DNA from: Hyaloperonospora brassicae
Lineage: Eukaryota > Oomycota > Peronosporomycetes > Peronosporales > Peronosporaceae
Direction of reading: 5' to 3'
Length of the DNA stretch: 64,000 nucleotides
NCBI GenBank assembly: GCA_947650285.1
Contig: CANTFL010001106.1
Location: 22,211-86,210, forward strand
Shown: one piece after another, positions 1-9,900 of the stretch
Layout: each line of letters opens with the position of its first letter
Position numbering within the stretch: the first letter of the stretch is position 1
Position numbers and translations under genes: made by a program
The notes under the pieces: generated by a model
The model's database searches: none
What the model was told of the DNA's origin: nothing
What the model saw: the letters and a program-made list of their open reading frames with translations, nothing else

Positions 1-1
1 C

Positions 2-2413
2 GTGGCAGAGGAAATCCCCTGGACGTTTGTGGACTATCCAAACAACGATGTTTGCGTGGCGCTAGTGGAAAAGCGTCACATGGGCATTTTCTCTCTCCTC
101 GACGAGCAGTGTCTGATTCCACGCGGAAATGACGAGAAGCTGGCTAACAAATACTACGAGTGCCTTGCGGATAAGCACGAGAGCTTCTCAGTGACCCGAC
201 TCCAGCGCGCAAAGGGCCAGTTCGTGATTCGCCATTATGCAGGAAGTGTCTGCTACATGACGGACGGCTTTTGCGACAAGAATAAAGACCACATGCATAC
301 AGAAGCAACGGATTTGCTACGCACGTCAAAGTTTGCTTTTGTGCGTGCTTGCTTCGAGAGCAGCGCTAGTAATTGCAGCTCTAGTCCGAAGAACGGTCGG
401 ACAGAGCCCCGCAATAGCGACGGCAATCGTCGCCGGTCGGGTGGTATTTTATCTCCCACGGTCGTGGCACAGTTCAAGAGTCAGTTGAGCTCGCTCTTGG
501 AAGTCTTGAATGCAACGGAGCCTCATTTTATCCGTTGTATAAAGCCCAACGACCAGGCAAGCGCGTCACAGTTTGAGCGAAGGCGTTTATTGGAGCAGCT
601 ACGCTGCAGTGGTGTTCTGGAAGCAGTAAAGATTTCTCGTAGCGGCTACTCGGTGCGTTTCTCTCACGATGTATTTATCAAAACGTATAGCTGCATATTG
701 TCTCGACTGCCAAATGCGCAGGGGCAGCTGGAGAAAGAGGTGGCCATGCACATGGTGGACAAGTTGAGGACAATACTTCGTGTTGAGACGGACAAAAAGC
801 ATCCTCCATTTCAGGTGGGTAAGACTAAAGTGTTTTGCATCCTTGAGGCTCATCAAGCTTTGGAAGCAGCCCGGTCGAAGGCATTGTACAAGTCCATCAT
901 TACGTTACAGCGATATTGTCTCGGCTACAGTGTGCGCTCTGGTTATCGGCGGAAGCGCCGATCATGCGTTCGAATTCAGGCAATCTGGCGCTCTTGGTTT
1001 TGCTGGCGCCGATATCAGCGCGTGATCCGTCGTCGACGTGCTGTAGTTAAAGTGCAAAGCGCAATTCGTGGCTATATGGCGAGGAGGATGGTAAGGCGTA
1101 TGCAAGCGGCTATTGCAATTCAGTCGTTTGTACGCGGATGGCTGGTTCGGCGAGAGTATACTGCCAACACGTTGAGCTTTGAGCATGACGTTTCTTACGT
1201 GGGTTCACTGGACGAGCGAAGTACCACAGCGAGCTCAATATCTTTTTCGGAGTCAGTTGATATGAAGGACCGAAAGAACACTACGATTTCGTTTCAGAGC
1301 TCAGCGTGTACAAGCGACAATTCGGACAATGACGGGAGTGTCAGCGTTCGAAGCAGTTCCCGTGCATCGAGAAAGAAGATGATGGATGAGTACGAGCCGC
1401 CGAAGCATGTACAGAACGAGTACAAGATTGTGTGGGAGTGCGGTTTGCTCGGTCTGTACTTCGAGAGCGATCCGCTATCCGGTATGCCCATTGTACGCCG
1501 TGTCCACGAAAGCTTGAGCAATTGCGCAGATATATTTGAGGTTTCTCGTGGTGACGTTCTTCTCGCTGTCGGTAAGGTGCGAGTCAAGAAAGGCGACATT
1601 CGTCGCATTTTGACGCTGCTGCAAGAAGTGCAAAAGCCGGTGCGCTTGCACTTTCTTCGCAGCCCGACAGAATCGTTTCGCCTGCGATCAGGCTCGCTTG
1701 AACTATTGGGTGAAGAGGATTACGAGGTGCTGTGGAAGGAAGGCGTGCCGCTTGGTCTTGGGTTTCGCCCGGATCCAAGTACTGGCTACCCGTGCGTGCT
1801 TCAGTCACAAGGCAATCAGCTTTTGCCGGGCATGTTCAATGTGCGAGGGGGCGATCACTTGGTGTTCATTAACGAATTTTCGACGCAGGGTGTGCGCTTT
1901 CAAAAGGTCATTGACATACTGGAAAGTGGACCTCGACCAGCAGTGTTGCGCTTCCGCCACACTGACCTCGTGGAAGACCCGAGCCAGCAGCATGACCAAC
2001 CGCATCTACTGGAAAGTTCTGTTGCACCAAATCCGCAGGACGATTCCAACGTATTGGGGATGTCACGCATGACACAGTCATGCCGCGTGAGCATGAACCC
2101 GAAGAATGATCATTCGCTGTATTACATCACGTGGAAAGAGGAGGACGGTCCATTGGGCATCGTCGTCAAGCAGGAGAGCACGAGCTATTACCCGCGTGTG
2201 ATAAACGTGAAAAGCGAGGGTGCTGTCACGCGCGAGTCGCAAAAGAACCGTGTGGAAATCGGCGATGTCTTGCTGAGCATCAACAACAACAACATTAGCA
2301 AGATGGGCTTTGGCGCAGCAATGAAGCTGTTGCAAAAGGGTCCTAAGCCGCTTCTCCTCATGTTCCAGCGGCCGCGCTCGTATCCGTCCACGACAAGGAG
2401 TTGCAAACTGTAG
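2..2413 (+). CDS. Myosin heavy chain, C-terminal part (motor end, IQ motifs, three PDZ-like domains)
   Basis: This is the 3' part of an actin-based motor gene; the reading frame is open at the window edge, so the first codon shown (GTG) is not the start. Residues 1 to about 290 are the end of the motor: relay region, the FIRCIKPN signature near residue 176, the SH helix region (QLRCSGVLE, then VKISRSGY) and the converter (GKTKVF). Residues about 297-395 hold four IQ-like repeats (IQAIWRSW, VQSAIRGY and IQSFVRGW are clear), expected to bind calmodulin-type light chains. After a serine-rich linker come three PDZ-like domains at about 474-556, 574-655 and 707-790, with carboxylate-loop-like GLLGLYF, PLGLGF and PLGIVV. 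The SH1 cysteine of classical myosins is serine here. Motor function and IQ binding are family knowledge; cargo binding by the PDZ domains is inferred. The stop is TAG at 2411-2413. Confidence 0.95.
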   Translation: MAEEIPWTFVDYPNNDVCVALVEKRHMGIFSLLDEQCLIPRGNDEKLANKYYECLADKHESFSVTRLQRAKGQFVIRHYAGSVCYMTDGFCDKNKDHMHTEATDLLRTSKFAFVRACFESSASNCSSSPKNGRTEPRNSDGNRRRSGGILSPTVVAQFKSQLSSLLEVLNATEPHFIRCIKPNDQASASQFERRRLLEQLRCSGVLEAVKISRSGYSVRFSHDVFIKTYSCILSRLPNAQGQLEKEVAMHMVDKLRTILRVETDKKHPPFQVGKTKVFCILEAHQALEAARSKALYKSIITLQRYCLGYSVRSGYRRKRRSCVRIQAIWRSWFCWRRYQRVIRRRRAVVKVQSAIRGYMARRMVRRMQAAIAIQSFVRGWLVRREYTANTLSFEHDVSYVGSLDERSTTASSISFSESVDMKDRKNTTISFQSSACTSDNSDNDGSVSVRSSSRASRKKMMDEYEPPKHVQNEYKIVWECGLLGLYFESDPLSGMPIVRRVHESLSNCADIFEVSRGDVLLAVGKVRVKKGDIRRILTLLQEVQKPVRLHFLRSPTESFRLRSGSLELLGEEDYEVLWKEGVPLGLGFRPDPSTGYPCVLQSQGNQLLPGMFNVRGGDHLVFINEFSTQGVRFQKVIDILESGPRPAVLRFRHTDLVEDPSQQHDQPHLLESSVAPNPQDDSNVLGMSRMTQSCRVSMNPKNDHSLYYITWKEEDGPLGIVVKQESTSYYPRVINVKSEGAVTRESQKNRVEIGDVLLSINNNNISKMGFGAAMKLLQKGPKPLLLMFQRPRSYPSTTRSCKL

Positions 2414-2860
2414 TGTTTGTCGTTCCCGCAGATGTTAATGCTCGAGTGTTGAGCCGCAAGGCCGACGAGCGACGGTGGCATTCGTCATTCAGCATCAGCA
2501 GCATCCGCATCTCGAGATCTCCATGTCTCCAGATGAAGATACACGTTATTATGAGAACGTTGAGAAGGGCTCGTGACAGTTTTCCCTCGGTAGGCCCGCG
2601 CGGCGCGTGTGTCTCAGCCTCACGTAAAACGTTTCGATCGCGACTTTCAGCCGCTTGAACGTATTGTGAATATCGGTTTGTAATAGAGAAACACTCGAGT
2701 GTTTTCACTGAAGCGAGAGCGTGACACATGTATTCGTCAACGTTGATTGCAACAGGAAAGGTACGTCGTACGTAGGTAGGTGGGTAGATGCCACACGGCC
2801 TCGTGGGCAGCGCAAGCCTCACGAGAGAAGGCCAGTTGGAACGACACAGCCGACTCCGCT
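2414..2860. other. Intergenic region between two convergent genes
   Basis: The 447 bases separate the stop codons of the myosin and the tryparedoxin-like gene, which face each other. It must hold both 3' untranslated regions. Open frames here, including a long one on the minus strand, overlap both real genes and have no recognisable content. No terminator or polyadenylation signal could be fixed by eye. Confidence 0.7.
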
Positions 2861-3313
2861 TTAGCTCGTTTTCGCCTGACGTAGGTGAGAAAGAATGGCC
2901 GCGATGTCGTCCGCGTGCTTTGTGACAAAGTCGCGGCCCTCGCGCTCCACGACGTCGCCGTGTTCGTTGCAAAAAATGAGCGTCGGTACGGTCTTGACGC
3001 CAAACTTGTCACACAGCTCGAGCTTGAGGTCCCGGCGCGCGTAGGGCAGAGCGATCCACGGCATCTCTCGGAAGTACTCGCTGAACGTGGCTTCGTCTCT
3101 GTCGGACGACACAAAGACAATCTCCACGTCCTCGTGACCAGCGGCCTTGATCTTCGAGTACACACCGTCCAGCAGCGGCGTGAACCTGCGGCACGGCGGG
3201 CAGTAGTGGCCACTGAAGTAGAGGCCAATGACCTTTTTGCCGGACAGCGCTTGTGGCGTTGGCACGACGTCGAAACTCGTGAGCATCAGTTCGTTCTGCA
3301 GTAGAGTCTCCAT
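2861..3313 (-). CDS. Tryparedoxin/nucleoredoxin-like thioredoxin-fold protein
   Basis: This 150-residue protein belongs to the thioredoxin-like family that includes tryparedoxins and nucleoredoxin domains; members are dithiol-disulphide oxidoreductases. The active site is YCPPC, with cysteines at residues 38 and 41; most relatives have WCPPC, so the tryptophan is replaced by tyrosine. FTPLL follows the motif, FVSSDRDE is the usual strand-helix junction, and the cis-proline is Pro110 in TVPTLIF. There is no signal peptide, so it is probably cytosolic. The start at 3313 was chosen because the 23 residues encoded upstream are a threonine-histidine run translated from a TG microsatellite, and because MET-LLQN matches the usual length of about 146-150 residues. 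No intron is needed. It is convergent with the myosin gene. Confidence 0.9.
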   Translation of the reverse strand: METLLQNELMLTSFDVVPTPQALSGKKVIGLYFSGHYCPPCRRFTPLLDGVYSKIKAAGHEDVEIVFVSSDRDEATFSEYFREMPWIALPYARRDLKLELCDKFGVKTVPTLIFCNEHGDVVEREGRDFVTKHADDIAAILSHLRQAKTS

Positions 3314-3330
3314 GAGTTGCGCGTGACGGG

Positions 3331-3379
3331 TGGGGGTTGTGTTTGTATGTGTATGTGTATGTGTGGGTGTGGGGGGGAG
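3331..3379. repeat. TG/GTATG microsatellite with G-tract
   Basis: A TG-rich run (gtatgtgtatgtgtatg and variants) ends in a seven-base G tract. It lies directly upstream of the tryparedoxin-like start, so it falls in that gene's 5' leader or core promoter. Confidence 0.9.
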
Positions 3380-3540
3380 CACTTTGGCGCGAAGCTGAAG
3401 GATTGGATAGTGATCTGAAGAGCGCGAAAACGAGAGGATTGGGTAAAGGTGCGGTGATATTTTATAGGCAAATCAATTTTGCCCATTTGAGGGGGAGGAG
3501 GTCAATCGTAAGGTGTATACTGCGTCGTTTAGAGCAATTT

Positions 3541-3580
3541 GTTTGTGTGTGTTGTGTGTATGTGTGTGTGGGGGGGGGGG
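3541..3580. repeat. Second TG microsatellite ending in a ten-base G tract
   Basis: The run of TG dinucleotides followed by ten G residues resembles the tract at 3331-3379. It lies about 230 bases upstream of the tryparedoxin-like gene. Confidence 0.9.
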
Positions 3581-4879
3581 TTACTTGCCTGACGCAATAG
3601 GGAGCGTTAAGAAAGACTTAAAACGAGCGCGTCCTCTCTATGTTCAACCTTGTCGTGATAGTCCGTCTGTCGACACACTAATCAGCAGTACACCTATGCG
3701 TCTGCGTTGACAACATGATCTATCGCAGCTTAAACGAACGACTAGCGAATACTAGTCATCCACGATATGCTAAACGTGCATTCCCACGATGAAAGAGCTG
3801 GGAGCCGCCTCATTCATATTGACATTTCGATCGATCACGGCAAGCTTAACGAATGCCTCGTTTCTAAAAGACAAGGTAACATACGGTGTTGCCAAGCGGG
3901 TGAACAGGCACATGTATATCCTAGATAGCTCATGTGCATCATGTCCGTAGCTTACGAAAATGTAAACAGCCACAAAAAATGATAAATAAGGCTTTATGCA
4001 GTCGCGTCCAAATCGGTCGCTGATCGTGTTTGTTTGGCACACAACGCGAGCATAGCCATACATCGTATTCGTGATTTGTGCAAACTACGCATTGGCAAGC
4101 GGCGACTCGCATGCGAACGTGTTTGCTGTATACGTTATGGTGCCACGGAATAGTCAACAAAATGGAACATTATTTGAGCAATGTTTATGCGTATTCGAAT
4201 TAAGACTGGAAGACAAACGATGATGGTGTAGACGGCGATACTGCAGATGGCGATACAGCAGACGGCGATTCTCGGAGCATGCTGGTGTAAGTATAATTGC
4301 CAAGCACGTAATACACATGATAAAATAGCTCATTCATACCGCATATTACTCACCTTATAACCAATTACATCGAGCGACCCTGGATAATAGGCGCTTTGAT
4401 TCCATCATGCTGGTGGCCTAGCCACAACCTCATATTTTTCGTCTAACAAGTAGCTAACTTACGTATCACGGAACTTGTAATTGCACAATACTAAAACGAT
4501 ATGGTCGAACCCTTTATCAACCAGATATTGTAAAACAAGATGTCGGAGTTAGTTTTGCAAAATCTTTGAATTATCACCAAACTACTGTTTTTTTAAACAA
4601 TATGGTAGATCAGTATGGTAACGGTAGTACACTATGAGTTGCAAATCCATGGGCTAGGTACGTGTATACTGTGATCTATCACTCATTTTATCAGTGTTGC
4701 ATCAGCCACCAATGTTACGTTTTAGGATTCCATCCTAGCGTCCAAAATTGAGCAGACAACCATTTTGCATTTTGACCTGTATAAGACACGTGCCTCTTTG
4801 GGCGACTTAGATTACTAGAGTAAGAAGCCTTGTTAAGACATGTAACCGTCAACACTTGGTGCTGTTTGTTCCCTGGATC
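3581..4879. other. Intergenic, no gene seen
   Basis: AT-rich sequence with no convincing open frame. The only local structure is three imperfect copies of a 15-base unit (acggcgatactgcag and variants) at about 4231-4276. Confidence 0.6.
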
Positions 4880-5830
4880 GCACTAGTCCCCTGAATCATG
4901 ACTAGAAACTAAGTGAGCAAAGAAGACTCGTTGGGCGTGTTCTTGTGAGGAACAAAGTAGTGTGGAGCAGTGGATCGAAGAATGATGTGAGGTAGGTACG
5001 GAAAAAGGGTTACCGTGCCACCCGATCTAGGTACGAAGTGCGGATGGGTGAATCACGACTACCGGATCCGATCTGGAAGGAAACCCTAATCAAGAGGGGA
5101 TGGGATCCGAGAGTAGATCCGATTCAATAGGGGATCCGATACCAGATCAGATCCTGAACTGAGTCAGTGGTAGGGGATAAATTGGGAGCCTGCGGCATAA
5201 AAAAGATAGAAGGATTTATTGGAAGACGCGTGGCAAGTGCCTACGGCGTAGATAGACTAGGTCGTAGGCACCTTGATTAATGGCTAAGATTAAAAAGAGA
5301 TCAATTACTTCAAAAGCCACGTGTCATCCCTTCCGGGCTGGGTATTTGGCCCACCGACGAAACAAAGAGCTTCGCCGTTCGTCTAAACACGTGCCGCTCC
5401 TGGATTATTTGGCTAGGTGCGTTCAGGACTCTTACAAACATCAAGACAACGGCGATAGGGCGCAGCAATATAGCAAGGGTGATCAAGATCGCGAGACGGC
5501 TCAAGCGGTCAGAAGGTCATGATGAGAAAGGTCTACGTATTAGACAAGACTGTCTCGCTGAGATCCAGGTAGGTCATACCGAGTACGAACAAGTAAGCTG
5601 TGATCGCGTAAAGATTTCCATACGATCCTTCCCGTCCCAGCCCGGTCAAGTTTAGCATCGACAAAAGTACTGAGAAGAGTACAAACGTCCCAACCGACGG
5701 GTGCACAAAGTGAGGGAAAAGCAGAACACACGGAAACGAAGTTATCCCTCTGATAGTCGGTCGTCTGGGCGCCAGTGGATAGGCGAGAGCACATCAGCAA
5801 ATTTGTGCACCCCGCTCCACCAAAGTAGCT
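4880..5830 (+). mobile_element. Decayed LTR retrotransposon remnant related to Gypsy A
   Basis: Bases 5489-5516 match the 3' part of the Gypsy A LTR (gagacggctcaagcggtcag, compare about 42757 and 55250). Bases about 5685-5785 match its 5' leader (gtcgtctgggcgccagt, compare 43007-43025). The block is rich in GGATCCGATC-like motifs, as in Gypsy A. Bases about 4913-4957 instead match a stretch near 63531-63571, so pieces of more than one LTR family are present. The 80-residue open frame at 5280-5522 has no recognisable domain and lies inside this remnant. Boundaries are approximate. Confidence 0.6.
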
Positions 5831-8800
5831 CGCTGATCTAAAATCCTTTACCTGGAAAATGGGCTGTTACAAATCCGCTACAAGTATCGCGGAAAAGCCA
5901 AACAGGGTGATTCGACAGAGCAGTGAGCGAATAAAGTAAAAACATGTCGGTTACCAGGCGGTGTACGGCCCTTTGGTTAAGTCTTACAGGTCATAAAATG
6001 GATTTAATAAATAATCGAGTTAAGATAGGTTCAGGCCTGATGTACCATTATGTGTATCGTATTGCAAAAGTAAAAAAAATACATCGATGTGTGCAAAGGT
6101 AATGGGAGCATTAGTAAACACGATAATTTAATATACAAAGTATATATATATATAGTGTGTACAAGCTGATGACCTACAAAATAGATGCGTCAAGTTGTTT
6201 CACATGTTGCAAATATGAATGATACTCAATCAGCGCTAAAGCTGACACTGAAAGTCTATACATCCATTGAAGTAGTCATGGATGAAGCAGAACGGTCATA
6301 TGTAAACCGAGGAAAAGAGAGATGTTGTGAAGGAACAATGTGTTTTTGCGTAAGTATGAATTCCTTATCTAATCGTTCCGTGTCATTACTACTACTCCTT
6401 CCATCAGTGCTTTTCATTACTGTGCGAACCAACGAAGCGATATGCAACCCATTCTCATCCTACGACCTATTTATTAACATTACATGCAATTCTATCCAGG
6501 TCTAGACATATACCGCTGCATCAGTTATGCAGCATGTTCACTTGCCATGTCATAATTGTCTGGTTTATTGAAAGTAAAGCTACTTACGTATGCAAAAAAG
6601 AATCAAATACTTAATAAAGGAGACTACGGCAACACAAAGTATGTGAATGTTGCTTTGATCATGACGTTCTGACATACATTTGAATGGATACAAGATTCGG
6701 ATAATGTACGGCAAAGTATGGATGATGAGCAGTCCACTGATTTAGATGCATTGGCCATGTTCAAGGAGGGATAAGGTAAATTATATGTCATATTACATTA
6801 CGAGGTTTCTGCATGGCTACAATGTGACGGAATCGAAGTTGATTTAAAAATATCATTCTTTTCGCTAAGTATCCTTTGTAAAGATTATAAAGGACGTGCA
6901 CTGAAGCCAAAATATCAGCTCAGGTTACAATGTTTACGAACATTGGTCCAGTTTTCAGAGTTTATTACGTAATATTAATCACAAGATTTAAAAGAGGGGA
7001 TGTATGATCAATCTAATCCGTGCACACCATGGAATGGTACGTAGTGACGCAATCCAACCAACTCGGAACAAGCGAGAACGAACGATTACACGTTGTGTTG
7101 TGTTCTGAAACGTTACGAACCAAACAGGTAAATAATCAACGTAGATTTTTTTGGCGAATTCTAGCTTTGCCTCAGGTAATGATAAGAATTTAGGTCCAAT
7201 TTTATAAAAAAAGGAATTCGAAGGCAGCTTTTATATGATTCCTTTCTATATCAATATTAATAATAAAATTATACTGAATTTGTCAAATTGTTATATGGGA
7301 CAGGCTAAATACACCGGGCATCATTGCTCAAAAACACCAGCACCTATCCATTAGCTTCATGTTATATGACAACAATTGTGTTGCAGCCTGGCCACGTCAA
7401 TTCGAGTATTGTAGGATGAGCTGATAAGTAATGATCGTGTAACATTTTTAGGGCCACGCCAATTCAAGTATAGTTAATTTTGGGTAAGTGAAATGCACCC
7501 ACGGCTTTATATTGAATTTAGTGTCCTAGGTTGAAGAGAAAAGGCTTCTTATGTGATGCAGAAGGAAGCTGATCGCTGTGGATTTTTTTACCTGAGGCAT
7601 CATCGGAGAAGTTACGGTCTGAAAAAGCTGACCACACTGCAGCTGTGTGCTGTGTCGAGGGCCACGAAACTATGGGGTTTCGTTACAGAGTGTGAGCTGT
7701 GACGGCATCTGGGATGTTTTCATGGTGATGAACGCATCGTCGGCCCGAACTAGTTCAATCACAGCACGAGACTGACATCGGCGCCGGTCGTGACGAGGCC
7801 TGTGGCATTGACTACGTTTTTACTACAACTATTACGCTCAGTAATCTCGATCCTGACGTATGGTGCTTTGTCGTTGTACAGTATGGCCGATAGAGAGAAT
7901 TTGTTCACAGAATGCGGAAAGGAGGCAGAATACTAGAAACATCTGCATCGGGGATGCTAACGTCGTCGAGATTACACATATGCCATTGATTTGCACATCC
8001 GCTTTCATCGATAAATTTTTTGTGTCGATGTGTCGGTATATGAAGTGCGCGCATGGGGACGCCATGGAACCGCAAGTAGTACCTAGTACATTCCTTGAGA
8101 TTTTGTGATCGAGGAATGGCAGGTGCTTTTTCTTTAGCAGCGCCAGCGCGTGACGGGAGATCTTGCAATGAAGCTTTAAAAAAATATCTCGCCAACTAAG
8201 TTTTTAAAATCTTAAGTCTCTCCTTTGCTATCGTTGCACGAATAATCATGTAATGTTATCGCTACTTCGGTAAATTTGCTTGTATCCGTCGAGGGTTGTG
8301 CCGCTTGTGCTGATAAGCCAGCTCTTGGTATTCATGTAGTGCGCTTGTTAAACGCGCAAGTTGACCGTACGTATAAAATGCTGGTATTGATAGATGCTAA
8401 ATGATGCCCAATGATGGCAGGATTTAATATGATTTTAGTTAGTTGCGCAATAGTGTTAGAGTTCTGTTGAAGCACAAGGAGAATTTTGTACATATATGTT
8501 AAATAAATCCAGTAGCGGAAAGAGACAATAACACACCGTTATTGTCGGTAGATGCTGCGAAATATAATCAAATATATCTGGAGGTGCATAAACAATGGCC
8601 TTCCAGTATGACATGTCGACTTTTCAGCTCTCCTCACTGGTGTGGTGAAGTTCTTTATATGAATGGTGGATCCGTGGGCCAGCAAACCAAAGAAAGAACG
8701 GATCACACCCCAAGTAAAGATTGAAAAGGAGAAAGGGGCCACGAAGGCAACGAGAAATTTGGAGGGACGACCCTCAAAATATAGGGAGAAAGACCCATCA

Positions 8801-8885
8801 CCAGAAGTACAAATTAAATGGTACTGATTAGAGTATGCCACAGTACCTCCTCTGACAGTACGGTACTTTCATGTTTATTGATCCT
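5831..8885. other. AT-rich intergenic sequence, no recognised gene
   Basis: A short TA microsatellite lies near 6141-6154. Open frames at 6185-6505 (+, 106 codons) and 7860-8108 (+, 82 codons) have no recognisable domain. GC content rises between about 7560 and 8110, which could be an old gene or transposon relic, but no frame reads cleanly. Confidence 0.5.
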
Positions 8886-9012
8886 AAAAGGTGGACCTCG
8901 ATCCTTCAAGGTGAACCTCGGGTCCCTTAATCTGGAACTAGGATCACTCAAGGTGGACACAGGTACCTCGAGGTGGACCTAGAGTTCCTCAAGTTGGACG
9001 TCGGGTATCTAT
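8886..9012. repeat. Tandem array of about six 21-base units
   Basis: Six imperfect copies of a unit like aaggtggacctcggatcctt follow one another, 20-22 bases each (for example at 8887, 8908, 8950 and 8971). No coding frame runs through the array. Confidence 0.8.
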
Positions 9013-9150
9013 AGACCAAGCTACTCCTCTGCAGTTAAATTTGGAATCAGGATACGAGGGAATATTTAAGTAAAGGAGTTATAGAATATCAAATACTACG
9101 CAATTATGGATACACTTGGACCGTCTTCCTATCACCTAAAAAGAATTAGC

Positions 9151-9575
9151 GATTGGGATGCACGCCTGTTCCAGGGAAGGTATTTACTTTCTTTTACCTT
9201 GAATACAGTTGCGTAGCAAAACCAAGCGCAAGCAAAACTACAGGAAGTATATAACCTGTAGGTTTGACAAGTGGCGCTCCCAAATATCTTTTAGGTCTGC
9301 CCGCCTGTTCCGGGGACGGGATTCACTTTTCTCCTTTTTTATACAGTTGCGCAGCAACAACGAGTGCGAGTAGAACTTCATAAAGTATTTGTTTTGTGGG
9401 TTCGTCAAGTGGCGCCCTGTAATATATACGATAGATCTGTCCGGCTATTCCGGTATCGGGATATACTTTGCCCTTTGTTAAAGACAGTTTCGTGGCAAGA
9501 CCAATGTCGAGTATAACCTCAAAAAGTATTTTAAGTTTGTTTATTTAGTAGCACTTGCCCTCAAAATCCGCTATC
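9151..9575. repeat. Tandem triplication of a ~139-base unit
   Basis: Three diverged copies start at about 9151, 9294 and 9432. Shared landmarks are gcctgttcc at 9164 and 9303 (ggctattcc at 9443), tacagttgcg(t/c)agcaa, and caagtggcgc in the first two copies. The repeat distance is 139-140 bases. The TGGCGC block resembles a retroelement primer-binding site, so the unit may come from an LTR/leader junction, but this is inference. Confidence 0.8.
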
Positions 9576-9669
9576 GGAAGCGATTTATCAACCTAGCGGT
9601 TAGAAAAACCATTATAGACTAGATTTATAATACCTATGTGGTTACAAGAAAGGCCAGGAGCGACAAGCT

Positions 9670-9900
9670 ACCTAAATAAATAAATTGTTAAAAACAATTA
9701 AACGAGTCAATCGAGTGGCAATCCATTGACCCGCCGAGTAAATCATATCCACTCGGGGACAAATGTCGATAAATGCCAAGGCTGACACATCGTAGTATCC
9801 GTAAAAGTCTACCGAAGAGTGCATCCCGCCAGCCGACGGGTACACAAGGTAAACCAAGGTCCATACGCGGCATCGGGGTACCCTTTAATAAGTCGGCAGT
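9670..9900. mobile_element. Possible LTR-leader remnant
   Basis: Around 9832-9850 the sequence ccagccgacgggtacacaag resembles 5692-5710 and the Gypsy A leader near 42950, suggesting a further decayed copy. A perfect short hairpin (aattgtt...aacaatt) occurs at about 9684-9702. No coding frame is preserved. Confidence 0.35.

Noticed and set aside
2358..2972. 204-codon minus-strand open frame
   Set aside because: It overlaps the 3' ends of both the myosin and tryparedoxin-like genes, is antisense or out of frame to them, and has no domain.
2737..3228. 163-codon minus-strand frame inside the thioredoxin-fold gene
   Set aside because: Arg/Ser/Thr-rich shadow of the real gene in another frame on the same strand.
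6185..6505. 106-codon frame as a host gene
   Set aside because: No domain, AT-driven composition and no intron or promoter signals; probably chance.
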